Assembly: GCA_022575985.1 (NCBI GenBank)
Contig: JAKSXM010000266.1
Location: forward strand, 1,178,001 to 1,242,000
Direction of reading: 5' to 3'
Length of the DNA: 64,000 nucleotides
From: Anagrus nilaparvatae
Lineage: Eukaryota; Arthropoda; Insecta; Hymenoptera; Mymaridae
This document shows, piece after piece, positions 24,901 through 35,829 of the stretch. Positions within the stretch are counted from its first letter, which is position 1. Each line of letters opens with the position of its first letter. The notes under the pieces are model-generated. The model ran no database searches. It saw nothing but the letters and a program-made list of their open reading frames with translations, and was not told where the DNA came from. Both the position numbers and the translations under genes were made by a program.

Positions 24901-27900
24901 ATTTTCTTTCTCAGCGTGAAAAAAAACGCGTTTTTTTTCGATCTCGTTGCGGGTTCAAAAGTGTTTTCGACCCGCTCTTTTTGCAAATTATAAATAAATT
25001 ATTTGTTGATATAAAGGGGTCACTCTAACGAATATTAATATATAGTTTTACAGTATACGATACATAGTTTTACTGTAGTTATACTAAATAGTTTTACTGC
25101 ATAAATTAATTTGATTTATTTTTGCTAATAATGGTTTTAGCCATTAAAGTTTAGCCAAGGATATTGTAAAAACTTCATACCATGAGATTTTCATGGCATT
25201 AAAATCTATTGAATTTTCCGATAGGAAAATTAAAAAAAATTTTTATCAATCATTAAATTTTTTTATGGGTGAAAACAACTGCTAATTCTATTCTTCAGAT
25301 CCAGAAAATTTTATGGGTTTCCCAATAAGGCGGTTAGAAAATTCAAAAAAAATTTTTGTACAGAGTTTATTCTTTTTTCAAGAATGTTTTTATGGGTGTC
25401 AAAAAACTGATCCCGATTAAGATATTTTACTTTTCTATACCTATAAATTTTCTGATTTATCCAATATGGCGACTGAAAAATTCAAAAAAAATTTTTGAAT
25501 CGGTAAAATACCTTTTTTTTAAATCTTTTATGGCTGACTAAAATGGATAATTATAGTATTATTCAAACGGCAATTTCTTTTAACCAACCTTGAAACCACC
25601 TTAGAAATGAAAAAATCTTAATTTATATTTTATATATCTTTTCGGTCTGCTATATTTGGTTCCCTAATAATTATTCGGGAGTCTGTAAATTCAAATTTCA
25701 AACAGTAATTCATTTTAACAGACCCTGAAACCACCCTGGTAAATGTAAAAATCTGTATTTTTAATTTTTTTTTATGTGTTTGGTCCGCGATATTTGGTTC
25801 CCGAATAATCGTTTCAGATAATTATCATAGATTTCATAGCCAGGAAAAGATGAAAATCTCATAGCATGAGGTTTTTACAACCTCCCTGGCTAAACTTTAA
25901 TAGGTAAAACCATTACTAGCAAAAGTAAATCAAATTAAATAATGTAGTAAAATTTTTATAGTAAACTATGTAGTAAAAGTATATAGTCATTTTTGTTTAT
26001 TTAGGCATAGATAAGTATTAAAAAAACCTATTACTGGTTTCTATGTGTTCACTTACAATAGTTTTAACACCCTCGCTTTATCATGTAGGTACTATAGGTA
26101 TTTTTTTTCTACTAGGTACTCCCTGTATTACTGTAACATATTACTACCAAAGAATGTAAATACGAACAGCATAAACTTATATTCTTTGTTACTACTACTA
26201 TTAACTTAAAAAAATATAAGTCCATTTGACCCCTCCCCCCTAAGACGAAACTTTTTGCTCCTCCCCCCAAATGTAACCTTTTGACCCCAATTCTTAAAAC
26301 GTCGCTTTTTAACCCACCCTTCCTAAAAACGTTAATTCTTTTACCTCCCTCCCTAAATAAGGTAATTTTGACCCCCCCTGAGAGGGGATTTTATGAAGGT
26401 ACTTTCCCTATGTAACATGTTAAAAAATTAATGAAAATACTAAATAAATACCAATTCTGGTTAAGAACCACCAAATTAGTTTTATTGGCTATAACAGGAG
26501 CTGTTTAGGACCAAGAGTTCTAAAAATTTTATGATTTTTCTATCTTTATGTTAACAAAATGTGGGGAAATTTTGAGCTAGAACCGTTGACTTGATCTACC
26601 TATCAATATTGCTATTTTGTCTCAGAAACACTAAAAATGAAAATTATTTTTTTTTTAAATAAATAGTTTCTAATTAACATATTTTTTACACACTATTAAG
26701 GCTATGTTGCATTAAAGGAAAAAGGAAATGATATTGATAAATATCATGCATGTGAAATAAATCATGAAGCTCGATTGGTTGCAATAGCAAATCATGGTGA
26801 AAACATAGAATATTTAAATACAAATGATGTATTAGAAATTACCGAAGAAGATATAAAACAAATTTGCCCAATCGATTTACTTCTAGGAGGAAGTCCGTGT
26901 AATCAATTAAGTGGAGCAAATGCAACAAGGCAAGGATTAGAAGGTAAAACAAATTAATAAATATTTAAAATTTTTATATGAGTCTTTCTTTGCCAAAACA
27001 GCGATGGTTGCCAGGGGGGTTCGTCGGATCGGACTCAAATTTTCCGGGAAATTCCGGAAAATTGGAAAATGCGTTTTAAGAAAAATCGTAATATCTCATT
27101 TGCCGCAAAAATTGGAATTAGTATAAACTTGGTAATTTGTGACAATATCTTTACTTGACCATAACTCGGTTAATTTTCATCGAAATGAGCATTTTTTTTT
27201 TCAACTACTTTTTCCCTGGCTATTTGATTCTAAAAGAAAAAAAGTCAATTTATGCAACCCTTTATGGTTTATTACATATGTAAAGATCAAGAATGTAAAA
27301 ATAATCTAAAACAAACTAAAATCCATCCTTAATGGCCGAAACAGAAAATATTTTATGGCTAGTTCAATGGGATTTCGTTTGAAGAAAATTTAAAAAAAAA
27401 TTTTTATTTTTTTAATTTTTCAAAAACAAAATGGCGGCAAAAGAGTTATTTCGGTTTTTCCAAAAACACGTTTTCCCATTTTCCGGAGTTTTCCGGGGTT
27501 TTCCCGAAAAACTAAAGGCAGATATGGATTTACAGCAGGTTTCCCAACATATATAATGTTTGAGATTCTTTTTTCAAGCTGTTTTTTATTATTTTTTAGC
27601 AATTTTCCTAAAAACACCAACGCTAATCGATAGCCACCCAATGAGTTTGATTGGCCATAACTCGGGTTGCTTAAGACCTAGAGGGCTAAAAATTTCAGGA
27701 TTTTCCTGTCTTAGCGGTATAAAAACATGGGGAAAATTTTAGGCCGATCCGACGACCCCCCTGGCAACCATTGCTGTTTTGGCAAAGAAAGACTCATATA
27801 ATAAAACCAAATATATTAATGATTAAATTACAGGAGAGGCGTTAGCTTTGGTTGAAAAATTTGCTCAAATAAAAAAATGGATCAATAAATATAATCCCAG

Positions 27901-28903
27901 AGATCGAAAACTTTATGTTCTTTTTGAAAATGTGAAGTCTATGAAAGATGTTGATAAGAAAAAAATAAATGAGTAAGTTATAAATAAAAAAATTAAAAAA
28001 AACTGATAACCGGTTTGTTTGAACACAACCAAAACGCATGGAGCAGGTTTAATTATAGCTAAGGGCTAGGTGTAATGCATAAATGTTACGCAACATTACA
28101 ATAAAATTTGCAATTTTTATAATTTGTAATTAATCAGCTTTGCTAGATGTTAAAATTCTAAATCCAAACTATTCTGAATCCCTAAACGCTTATTATTCTA
28201 AGGTTCCTAAATCGAAAATATTGTAACTCCCTTTACCTGATTTATTACGAATCCATAAACCTTAATTATTATAATTCTCAAATCGAAATTATTCAAAATC
28301 TATAAACCTGGATTATCTGGATTAACTCCCTGCCTATAGACTTGTTCCATGTTAAATAAGGAATTATTTTCTAAATATGCTTGCATACCTAATTCAAATT
28401 ATTCAAATTTATGGCAGCATTATGGGTCAAAAACCAAGATACATCGATTCAGTTTTATACTCGGCAATGCACAGAAAACGGTTGTATTGGTGTAACATAG
28501 AAGAAATTCCTATAAGAAAGGAATATAAGATATTGCAACAATATTTAGATGATAATAGTCAAAGAATCGCTCTTTTCGAAAAAATAAATTGTATTACCGG
28601 TAACAGTAACTCTTACTTCCAGGGTAAAATAATAATAATGGCTCATTTACGGATAAAAAATTTGCATATAAATAATTTTTATTTTTAGGAGCAAGGAAGA
28701 AATTCCCCATAAAATTTAATGGAGAAGGAGATAAACCGTGGATCACAGAAATTGAAAATCTTTTTGGCTTTTCAAAACATTATACCGATTACGGTAACTT
28801 GTCAATTACCAAGCGGAGAAAATTATTGGGTGCATCCTGGCACATAGGAACAATAAGATACCTATTAAGACCATTGAAAACTAAATTTAGAACAAAAATT
28901 TGA
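20628..28903 (+). CDS. THAP-PWWP-DNMT3-type DNA cytosine-5 methyltransferase (13 exons, two in-frame stops)
   Basis: De novo DNA cytosine-5 methyltransferase of the DNMT3 family with an unexpected N-terminal THAP zinc-finger domain. Exons: 20628-20692, 21743-21948, 22414-22659, 22950-23318, 23397-23488, 23562-23678, 23752-23836, 24306-24452, 24631-24741, 26701-26943, 27834-27972, 28418-28623, 28689-28903. Every junction has GT and AG, phases agree and the total is 2,241 nt (746 aa). Order: THAP 1-88, Asn-rich linker to 172, unknown ~110-aa part, PWWP ~282-330, Lys-rich linker with no Cys-rich ADD domain, methyltransferase ~468-746. The start suits THAP, which usually sits at the N-terminus. 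Odd points: TGA at 21831 (codon 52) and TAA at 24407 (codon 428). The catalytic domain itself is unbroken. It is either a recent pseudogene or is expressed through another start and exon skipping. It would act in the nucleus on chromatin. Confidence 0.82.
22674..22845. mobile_element. Foldback MITE in intron 3 of the DNMT3-like gene
   Basis: CTAAAAAAAATAACCACGTA at the left is mirrored by TACGTGGTTATTTTTTTAG at the right. An inner part with CCCTGAATTT is mirrored by AAATTTAGGG-like sequence. About 172 bp of the 290-bp intron. Confidence 0.75.
22950..23678 (+). other. PWWP domain exons 4-6 of the DNMT3-like gene
   Basis: Exon 4 ends in LIWGKFHGTWHPG and exon 5 carries VIWFGYSMFAE, the two hallmark strands of a DNMT3 PWWP (family forms: VWGK-GF-SWWP and WFGD-KFSE). 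Exon 6 (LDKISEVKSFNDFS) matches the helix that follows. PWWP domains read methylated Lys36 of histone H3 through an aromatic cage. Here SWWP is shortened to TWHP, and the Asp after WFG, which in mammalian DNMT3A is part of the cage and mutated in disease, is Tyr. Histone reading may be weakened or changed. The ~110 residues before the PWWP in exon 4 match nothing I know. Confidence 0.8.
23863..24268. mobile_element. Foldback MITE filling intron 7 of the DNMT3-like gene
   Basis: ATTATAAAATATGAGTATGC then GGTTAACCGACTTCTC at the left is mirrored by GAAAAGTAGGGTAACCACG and TACGCTTATATTATAAACG. It occupies about 406 of the 469 intron bases. Without it the intron would be near 63 bp, like introns 4, 5, 6 and 12. 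Confidence 0.7.
24305..24452 (+). other. Symmetric linker exon 8 carrying a premature TAA
   Basis: Exon 24306-24452 (147 nt, phase 1 to phase 1) encodes LKFIPYPEEVSTTLSKYN, then a TAA at 24407-24409, then an open tail to the donor GTATAG. Because its length is a multiple of three and both ends share a phase, joining exon 7 directly to exon 9 keeps the frame and removes the stop. Exon 7 contains a similar LLKFPYPEDKHMKSTEIKN segment, so exons 7 and 8 may be duplicates of one another. Confidence 0.6.
24818..24882. repeat. Short hairpin in intron 9
   Basis: AGCAAAAAAAAAAAGAATCG and CCAGATC are mirrored by GATCTGGAATATTCTTTTTT and GCT, giving a stem of about 27 bp. An A-to-T imbalance in the arms leaves some mismatches. 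Confidence 0.5.
25080..25980. mobile_element. Foldback element in intron 9 of the DNMT3-like gene
   Basis: Left arm (ATTTGATTTATTTTTGCTAA, TGGTTTTAGCCATTAAAGTT, TAGCCAAGG, CCATGAGATTTTCATGG) is mirrored by the right arm (GATGAAAATCTCATAGCATG, CCTGGCTAAACTTTAATAGG, TAAAACCATTACTAGCAAAA). Arms are about 120-150 bp and the centre contains diverged direct repeats with AAATTCAAAAAAAATTTTTG. Confidence 0.65.
26220..26392 (+). repeat. C-rich degenerate tandem repeat in intron 9
   Basis: Four or five loosely repeated units of 35-40 bp of the type TTTTGACCCC-CCTCCC-TAAGACG or TAAAACGTC. This strand-biased pyrimidine tract stands out from the AT-rich background. Confidence 0.5.
26985..27800. mobile_element. 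Foldback element filling intron 10 of the DNMT3-like gene, TA target site
   Basis: TATGAGTCTTTCTTTGCCAA and ACAGCGATGGTTGCCAGGGG are mirrored by CCCCTGGCAACCATTGCTGT and TTGGCAAAGAAAGACTCATA, with TA on both outer sides. It covers 816 of the 890 intron bases. The intron would be only about 72 bp without it and one TA. Internal sequence repeats fragments also seen near 26,470-26,600, an older relic of the same family. Confidence 0.8.
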
Positions 28904-30785
28904 AATATTAGATTGATATTAATTTTAAAAACTTTTTTTATTTTTTTTTTTTTTAATTTTTATTATCATGTATTATTTGCATGAAATTGTTAAATACAAA
29001 AAGAATATGAATATTTGTAGCTCATTTAATGAATACTTTATGAATTTTTTGATTTTTCGAAACATTCAAAAATGTTTTCTTCTGAGAAAACAAGTATACA
29101 GGTAAAATAAATCAGCAGTGAAGCTGAGTAAAATAATTTTACATTAGATAAAAGAATATTATTAAGATAATCTGTATTGAATTTTTCTCATTTTACGGGA
29201 ATTTTCTTTTTTTTAACAACTTAAACTCATTTGTTGATTATAACTCGTTAAAACCAGGTTGTTTCCGGTTAAAACCAGGCGGAACCTGGTAAGATTAGCT
29301 AAATTATGTTCCAGAATTTTCCTAGTTCCTTACACAATTAAAAATGTATGCTTTGATATATGATCCAGTAAAAATTTAGAACAATAGGTATATATATATA
29401 CAGATCTAATACAATAAAGAAGCTTGTTTTTTATTCAGATTTTTCTCTTGTGTTCAATCTAAAGAACTACACATTTATAATCTTGAAAATCGAGGCTAGA
29501 AATAAAATAAATATTTTGTATTATTTGTTTCTCTGAATTAATAATATCTGCATTTGAATGCTCAAAAAAATGATATTAATTATATATATTAATTATAACC
29601 TAAATTTACGCATTGAAAATGGATCTGAAAAAACAATGTGAATTTTTTTTTTTATAAAACAGACAAGCTTGCCTCATGAATAATAGACTTTTTAAATCAT
29701 AAATCTATTGATAAATGATAATGTATGTCTTAATGCATAATTTAAATTAAAAAAAAAATTGTCTGTCTTATAAGCTTATAAAACAGACAATCTTTTTTAA
29801 ATTTAAATTATCGATTAACTATAGCACAAGTAAACATAAAAATTATAGTAAAATTAATTTTGAATAAATACGATAAAAAATTATATAAGTGATTTGTCGT
29901 TATAGTTATAGTTATTAATTATAAATTTGTTAAGTTATTTTATTTGTTAGCGGTATATAATTATATCGTTATTGATTTGATATATCAGTAATTTGAAGTA
30001 TACTTTTGCTTAAATTAAATTTTACCTTAGCTTAGATCATAAAATTTCAACCTACAACTTTTATGGCTCAAAACTCAAAGTTAAATATATTAATATTTAG
30101 ACCTTTTCTTTACAATTACAGTTAAAATACTTTTCTTATATACTTGAATGTATAAAAAAAAAAAGAAATGGTTTTTAAAGCTATATAAGTCAAAACTTAC
30201 TCAGAAGTCAACAATAATATATTGTATGCAATAAAATTTATGAAAAAATAAGAAGTAGTACCTACTTTTTTTTTTTTGAAAAATTTTTTATTAATTCATA
30301 CATACACCTTTTCTTTATAATTAAAGTTAAAATATTTTCTTAATAATACAATGTAAAAAAAAAACACTGCTTTTTGAAGCTATGTAATTATTGTATATAT
30401 ATATATATATATAAATATATATAAATAAATATACTGTAAACGTTTAAGGTTTATAAAAAAAAAATTAACTAATTCAATTGAATTTAATAACTATTGGTAT
30501 TTTTAAATATTAAGACATTTTAATTTTATCAATAATGTATGAAAAATAAAAATGAGAGAAATGAATTGATCGACCTTTAAAAAATTATTTAAGTCTATCA
30601 TGTTGCTGTAAGGAAGGCTCAATTGTACACAGTTTCTCTTTAATTAAATTAGCGCAAAAAAAATTATTTTATAAAAAATACTTTTTTTTTTATTTGGTAT
30701 ATATGATGTTATTAAGAATATTAATTCATAAAAAATATTATTAAAATAATATCAAATTATTTACCGAATAGAAAAAAAATGTTTT
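28904..30785. other. Gene-free intergenic region
   Basis: Contains AATAAA signals at 29106 and 29413 that could end the DNMT3-like transcript, a repeated AAACAGACAA motif near 29,660-29,790, and (AT)n near 30,395-30,430. No coding sequence is supported. Confidence 0.45.
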
Positions 30786-31811
30786 TTATAAAATTTTGTT
30801 TGAAATAATTTCATATTTAATTTTTTCCCTGAAGTATGGCATATCAGTTTGCGAGAAATCAAAAATTTTGTTGCTGCAGATGTATTCTGCGTAGACACAC
30901 ATAAAAACTCCACAGTCACTGCCGTTTTTTTGCTGTGGTATATTAGTCACAGCTCCGTAACGCCAACCGTTAAAATTAAAATTTTTCATATTTTGTTTAT
31001 GGTAATATTCATCTGCAATATATTCTTGTAATGTATGTAAACAATTAATATTTTTTGATCCCAAACTGTCATAGTATGCAAAAAATTTATTTCTAAAATC
31101 AACAACGGCTAAACTCCAGTGGTTATTGTTGATGTGTATTGGGACCAAGAACAAATCCTTATCAAAAATATCTAATTTTTTAGTCCACTTTTTAAGTGAA
31201 TCAAAGCCTTTTTCCACAAGTTTGGGATAAAAGAAAGAATTCATTGCATGCACTTTTGGGAATCCTGGTTTGGTACCACGGTCAATTAATAAATTAATAT
31301 AATAATTTATTACATTATCATGTAGCCAGTTTAAATTATCCAAAAGTTGAAGGTCAGCTTTACTAATCCTTAGACCTAAATACTCGGTGATAAATGCTTC
31401 AGGTGTTTTACCCCGTAAAACTGATTTTATGTGATTCCTCATTTTAAGTGGCAATGTTTTTACCAACGTGCCCTCCGAGGTGCCCTCACTTGCATCAAAT
31501 TTAGTCTTTTTCTGTTCAACTGGTTTTGAATTATTATTATAAATTTCACATTGTTGTTTTCTAATGATGGTATTGTGAGTAGAAATTTTTTTATTTCGTA
31601 CTTTTGTCTTTGAAGTTTTCGTGGGATGAGGGTAGTTAAAAAAAATTTCATCTAAAAATTGCCTGCCGTAAAAATTATCATTAGCATAAAAGGAATTTTT
31701 ATTTCCTTTTCTTAGTCTCTTGCAGCACAAAGGCATGTTATTTTGGGCGGTGGAAACTGTAGCCAAACTATGAAACTTTTTTTTTGTTGTTGAAATTTTA
31801 ACGCTATTCAT
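30786..31811 (-). CDS. SUMO-specific cysteine protease, SENP1/Ulp1 type
   Basis: A 341-residue intact single-exon protein. The C-terminal ~200 residues form a C48-family Ulp1 protease, which matures SUMO precursors and removes SUMO from targets. The catalytic set is complete: His231 in NNNHWSLAVVDFR, Asp248 in FAYYDSLG, Gln294 in NIPQQKNGSDCGVF and nucleophile Cys300. The 17-residue His-Asp spacing equals that of human SENP1, and NGWRYGAV and MPYFREKIKYEI match the rest of the fold. The ~135-residue N-terminal part is basic and Asn-rich, much shorter than in SENP1, and holds KKK and KRLRK patches that could be nuclear signals. The absence of introns suggests a retrocopy, though the frame is fully preserved. 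It is convergent with the DNMT3-like gene and divergent from the gene at 32.7 kb. Confidence 0.93.
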   Translation of the reverse strand: MNSVKISTTKKKFHSLATVSTAQNNMPLCCKRLRKGNKNSFYANDNFYGRQFLDEIFFNYPHPTKTSKTKVRNKKISTHNTIIRKQQCEIYNNNSKPVEQKKTKFDASEGTSEGTLVKTLPLKMRNHIKSVLRGKTPEAFITEYLGLRISKADLQLLDNLNWLHDNVINYYINLLIDRGTKPGFPKVHAMNSFFYPKLVEKGFDSLKKWTKKLDIFDKDLFLVPIHINNNHWSLAVVDFRNKFFAYYDSLGSKNINCLHTLQEYIADEYYHKQNMKNFNFNGWRYGAVTNIPQQKNGSDCGVFMCVYAEYICSNKIFDFSQTDMPYFREKIKYEIISNKIL

Positions 31812-32655
31812 ATTTTTAAACGTTATTTTACTTGTATATAGAAGGTAAAATATCTGACAATAACTACTTTTGTAAATTAAGAATCCTAAAATCAGAGAAA
31901 AATATTCAGTTTTTTCTATACAAAACTGCAGTATGTAAACAAAACAAGAAAATAATAATTACGTTATCTTATTTTTTTAAATAATAAGAAACATTTTTCT
32001 GTCAAGAGAAGATTGAAGCCGAAAAAATGTGGTATTTATTATGTCTTTGAAAAAATCTTATATAAAGTCAAATCTAAAATATTTTTATTTCTAAAATATA
32101 ATAAATAATAGAAACTTTGAACTTAGGACACTATTTTCTGTGAACTATTAAGTATGGCATTAAAAAACTATTTATATTATATAGATGGCAGAATAATAAT
32201 GTGCGCCATGCTGATAGTGAAGTATCTTATTATTCGGCAACCCTGTCGGCAAGTAAGCACTTCCATGCGTTCATAAATAATAAGTCTCTTAAAAACAGTC
32301 ATCATCAAAGTACGTGTAACTTTTTTAATATATTAGACTAAAAAAAAGTTATAGACAATATAAACATTCAATTAAATTCATTACATTTCTTTCTTTCAGA
32401 AATTTCTTAATTTTTTTTGCATGTACTTAATGAGTTAAATTGAATGTTTATAATTTCTATAACTGTTTTTAACTTAAATTATTGAGGTTATGTTTAGCGA
32501 TTAGTGAAACAATTTCTTTTTTGCAAACTTTTATTTCTGTCTTCTAATGTACATTGCGTTTAAGTATATTTCAAATTTTTTTAAACATTTTTTTCCTTTA
32601 ATGTCAGGATCATATAAATGTCAAGACGTGGAAAAAAAAATATAAGAATCAAAAA
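31812..32655. promoter_or_regulatory. Intergenic region between divergent genes, candidate two-way promoter
   Basis: About 840 bp separates the start codons of the minus-strand SENP gene and the plus-strand Tyr/Gln/Pro-rich gene. It contains a hairpin at 32,338-32,465 (AACATTCAATTAAATTCATT mirrored by TTAAATTGAATGTTTATAAT, with TTATAGACAATATAAAC mirrored loosely). No clear TATA box; the role as promoter follows from position only. Confidence 0.35.
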
Positions 32656-34379
32656 ATGTCCAGAGTTAACTCAGTTAACGTGGTAACGAGACAAGCAGCT
32701 TGACAAAGCAGCTCCTCAGAGCGTAAGAAAATATATATAATTTTAAAGCAGGAGATAATTTTTTATTTATAACAATATTCGCTATTTTAGATATAAAAAT
32801 ATTAGATTCTTCAGATTCTGAAAATAAAATGTCAAATGTAAAAATATAATGGTAGATATAATGGACGTCATAGTTATTGGAGAAGTGCAATTGGCCAACA
32901 ATCACTATACATTCGCAATTCTCCTATTAACTTAAAATATGATGATCACCAACAAGAAGGTAGGATATAACGATTCTAGTTATATTACAATTAAATATAA
33001 CTATAAATTTATTATTGTTAACTTCAGAATCAAAGAAAGAAAAGCACGATACAATAAAGGAATTAGAAAATAAAGTAAGTATGAAGCATGCATGTAAATA
33101 GAAAATTAACTTATTACAATTTTAAATTTATGAAATAATTTTAGGTTGATAGCTTGCAAAAAGAACTTCATGAAATAAAAAGAACAGATAGTCATAAGGA
33201 TATAAAAGTGGAACCATTTGAAAATGTTTCATATTTTAATTCAAATAATATTCCCTCGAATCCTTTGATACCCACTCCGCATCGACACAGGAATTTTGGA
33301 GGACTAACCTGGAAATAAGGTCTATTTCCGTGTTAGAAACTGGAAATTACTATATTTCCTTTTTCAAAACTAGAAAAGAAGCAATTTCTGTGTTACCATA
33401 CAGAAACGACTTATTTCTTGGTTTTAAAACAAGAAATTAAATGTTCGGAAAAAAAAGCAAATCGATTCCTTGAATGAAAACTAGAAATAAGTCGTTTCTG
33501 TTTTATAAAACATAAATTTATTGATTTCTGGTTTTCAAACTAGGAATCAGATATTAGAAAATATGTGTGATACAATTTCTTGATTCAAAACAAGAAAAAT
33601 TTTTATTTTTTGAAAAAAGTTAAAAAATTATTTTTGGATGTATTTACGGGGTTTTTTGGGTGCGCTAAGCTCAAATTTAATAATAAAAATTTTAAAATCG
33701 GAACCAATGACACTGAAACCGCCAAATTCGGTAAAAAAGTCTGATTTTTAAAACTTAAAAAAAATTTTTTTGTTACATGGCTTTCGGGGTTACGAATTAT
33801 GCTGATCCCGAATTCCTCAGCCAAAATTGAATTAATGTAACCCAAAACCGTAAAATACGGTAAAAATATTATTTTTTACAATTCTAATGGAATATTTTTG
33901 ACTGCGGTACCTAGGGTCTTGGATTATCCTAAAACCGGATGTCTCGGCGAAATTTTGAAAAAAATGGATCCCGAAACCGTAAAATTCGGTAAAAATATGT
34001 TTACTTTAAAAAATTTTTGTTAATTATTTTTAACTGCGGTACTTGGGGATTTAGACAAAACTAAAATTTAAATTTCTGAAACTTTAAATCAATCTTTTGA
34101 TTAAATTTAAATCACGGACCTAGAAATCGGAAAATTCGGTAAAGATAATATTATCTAAAAAAGTCTTGATCAATTTTTCTTTACTACGGTACGAATGAAG
34201 AACCCGAAATTCTTGAACAATTTACTAAAATTTTTTATCATTAAAAAATTAATAACTGATAAATCCGGTAAAAATCTAAAAAATCTAAAAAATCAGCAAT
34301 CTTATATCAAATTAATAAGTTTCTAATAATGGGTTCCATAAAATGCTATAGTTTTTTTAGCATTCATTTTTAATCTATA

Positions 34380-35290
34380 CTATAAATTCAGCCTTACATC
34401 CAAATAACCTAAGGATGTCGTATAAAAAACAATGCTTTGAGCCTTACACCCACATAACCTAACAAAGTGGTTTATAATAAAAAAACGACACGTCAATCAT
34501 TACACTAACATAACCTAATAAGAAGTGTATAATAAAGAAACGACACGTCAAGCATTACACTAGCGTGACCTAAGGAAGTATTCTTAAGAAAAAAACGACA
34601 CGTCAAGCCTTACACTAACATAACCTAAGGAAGTAGGTTATAATAAAATACGACACGTCAAGCCTTACAGTAGCGTAACCTAAGGAAGTAGGCTATAATA
34701 AAAAACGATACGTCAAGCCTTACAGTAGCGTAACCTAAGGAAGTAGGCTATAATAAAGAACGACACGTCAAGCCTTGCAGTAGCGTAACTTAAGGAAGTG
34801 GACTATATTAAAAAACAACACGTCAAGCCTTACAGTAGCGTAACCTAAGGAAGTAGGTTATAATAAAAAACGACACGTCAAGCTTTACAGGAGCGTAACC
34901 TAAGGAAGCAGGCTATAATAAAATAACGACACGTCAAGCCTTACAGTAGCGTAACCTAAGGAAGTAGGCTATAATAAAGAACGACACGTCAAGCCTTACA
35001 GTAGCGTAACCTAAGGAAGTAGGTTATAATATAAAACGACACGTCAAGCTTTACAGGAGCGTAACCTAAGGAAGCAGGCTATAATAAAATAACGACACGT
35101 CAAGCCTTACTGTAGCGTAACCTAAGGAAGTAGGCTATAATAAAGAACGACACATCAAGCCTTACAGTAGCGTAACCTAAGGAAGTAGGTTATAATAAAA
35201 AACGACACGTCAAGCTTTACAGGAGCGTAACCTAAGGAAGCAGGCTATAATAAAATAACGACACGTCAAGCCTTACAGTAGCGTATAATA
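34380..35290 (+). repeat. 55-bp satellite array, left arm of FB1
   Basis: About 16 units of CGACACGTCAAGCCTTACAG, TAGCGTAACCTAAGGAAGTA and GGCTATAATAAA. Units toward the outer end are more diverged (CACTAACATAACC), and those toward the centre are nearly identical. Confidence 0.9.
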
Positions 35291-35829
35291 AAAATATATA
35301 ATACAGAAAATATAGTAAATTTAGTAACTAGAGTGCAGACTTAGTTGGTTATTTAAATTTAATATTAAATTTTGAAAAAGAAAATGTCTGAAATTTACTA
35401 AAATTTGTTTATAGGAAACTCTGGAAATTAAGGAAATTTGGTTGAAACACTAAAAAAGTACTGGAAAATTTTAAAAAATAGTCTGGAAAGTCAGGGAATT
35501 TTAAAACTTCACTTCCGTGTCCACCCTGACTATACCATTGCATTAGGTTATGTTGGTGTAACTCTTGTGCTAAATTTTTGTATTAATCTAATGCTTTCAA
35601 AAATTATAAAAAATATCTAAATTTTTATTATTTTTGGACGTAATACATAATACTTTTCAATGAAAGTAATAATTTCAGAAAACTCGGTTTTAATAGATTT
35701 ATTGGATATGGTAATTAAGGATTTGAAAAATTTTTTAATAAAGTTTTTATCACCAAAAAAAAACTCGAAAAAAACTGACCTGATACTTAATTATTTGAAA
35801 AGTTTTGTCTCCAAATTTTACGTTGTGTT

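Larger units (their letters stand above)
24631..28903 (+). other. DNMT3-type methyltransferase catalytic domain, exons 9-13
   Basis: Motif I is IKVLSIYDGIATG (SAM binding; exon 9, DGIATG from 24726). Motif IV is GGSPCNQLSG with nucleophile Cys at 26898-26900. Motif VI is FENVKSMK (27923 onward). Motif VIII-like is SAMHRKRLYWCN. The C-terminal motifs IX-X are WITEIENLFGF, HYTDYGNLS and LLGASWHIGTIRYLLRPL. DGIATG and LLGxSW with HYTD are typical of DNMT3 rather than DNMT1 or DNMT2. The ~280-aa length is normal. The target-recognition loop reads ITGNSNSYFQG where mammalian DNMT3A has TTRSNSIKQG, so the CpG-contacting Arg is Asn. Exons 9-13 contain no internal stop. AATAAA occurs at 29106 and 29413 downstream. 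Confidence 0.9.

Noticed and set aside
24631..28903. DNMT1 or DNMT2 identity for the methyltransferase
   Set aside because: DGIATG in motif I, HYTD and LLGxSW at the C-terminus and the PWWP upstream are typical of DNMT3; no BAH or DNMT2 CFT motif is present.
33603..33845. 80-codon open frame with a near-identical mirror copy at 37715-37957
   Set aside because: Both lie in the opposite arms of foldback element FB1 and mirror each other; composition is that of the repeat, with no family match.
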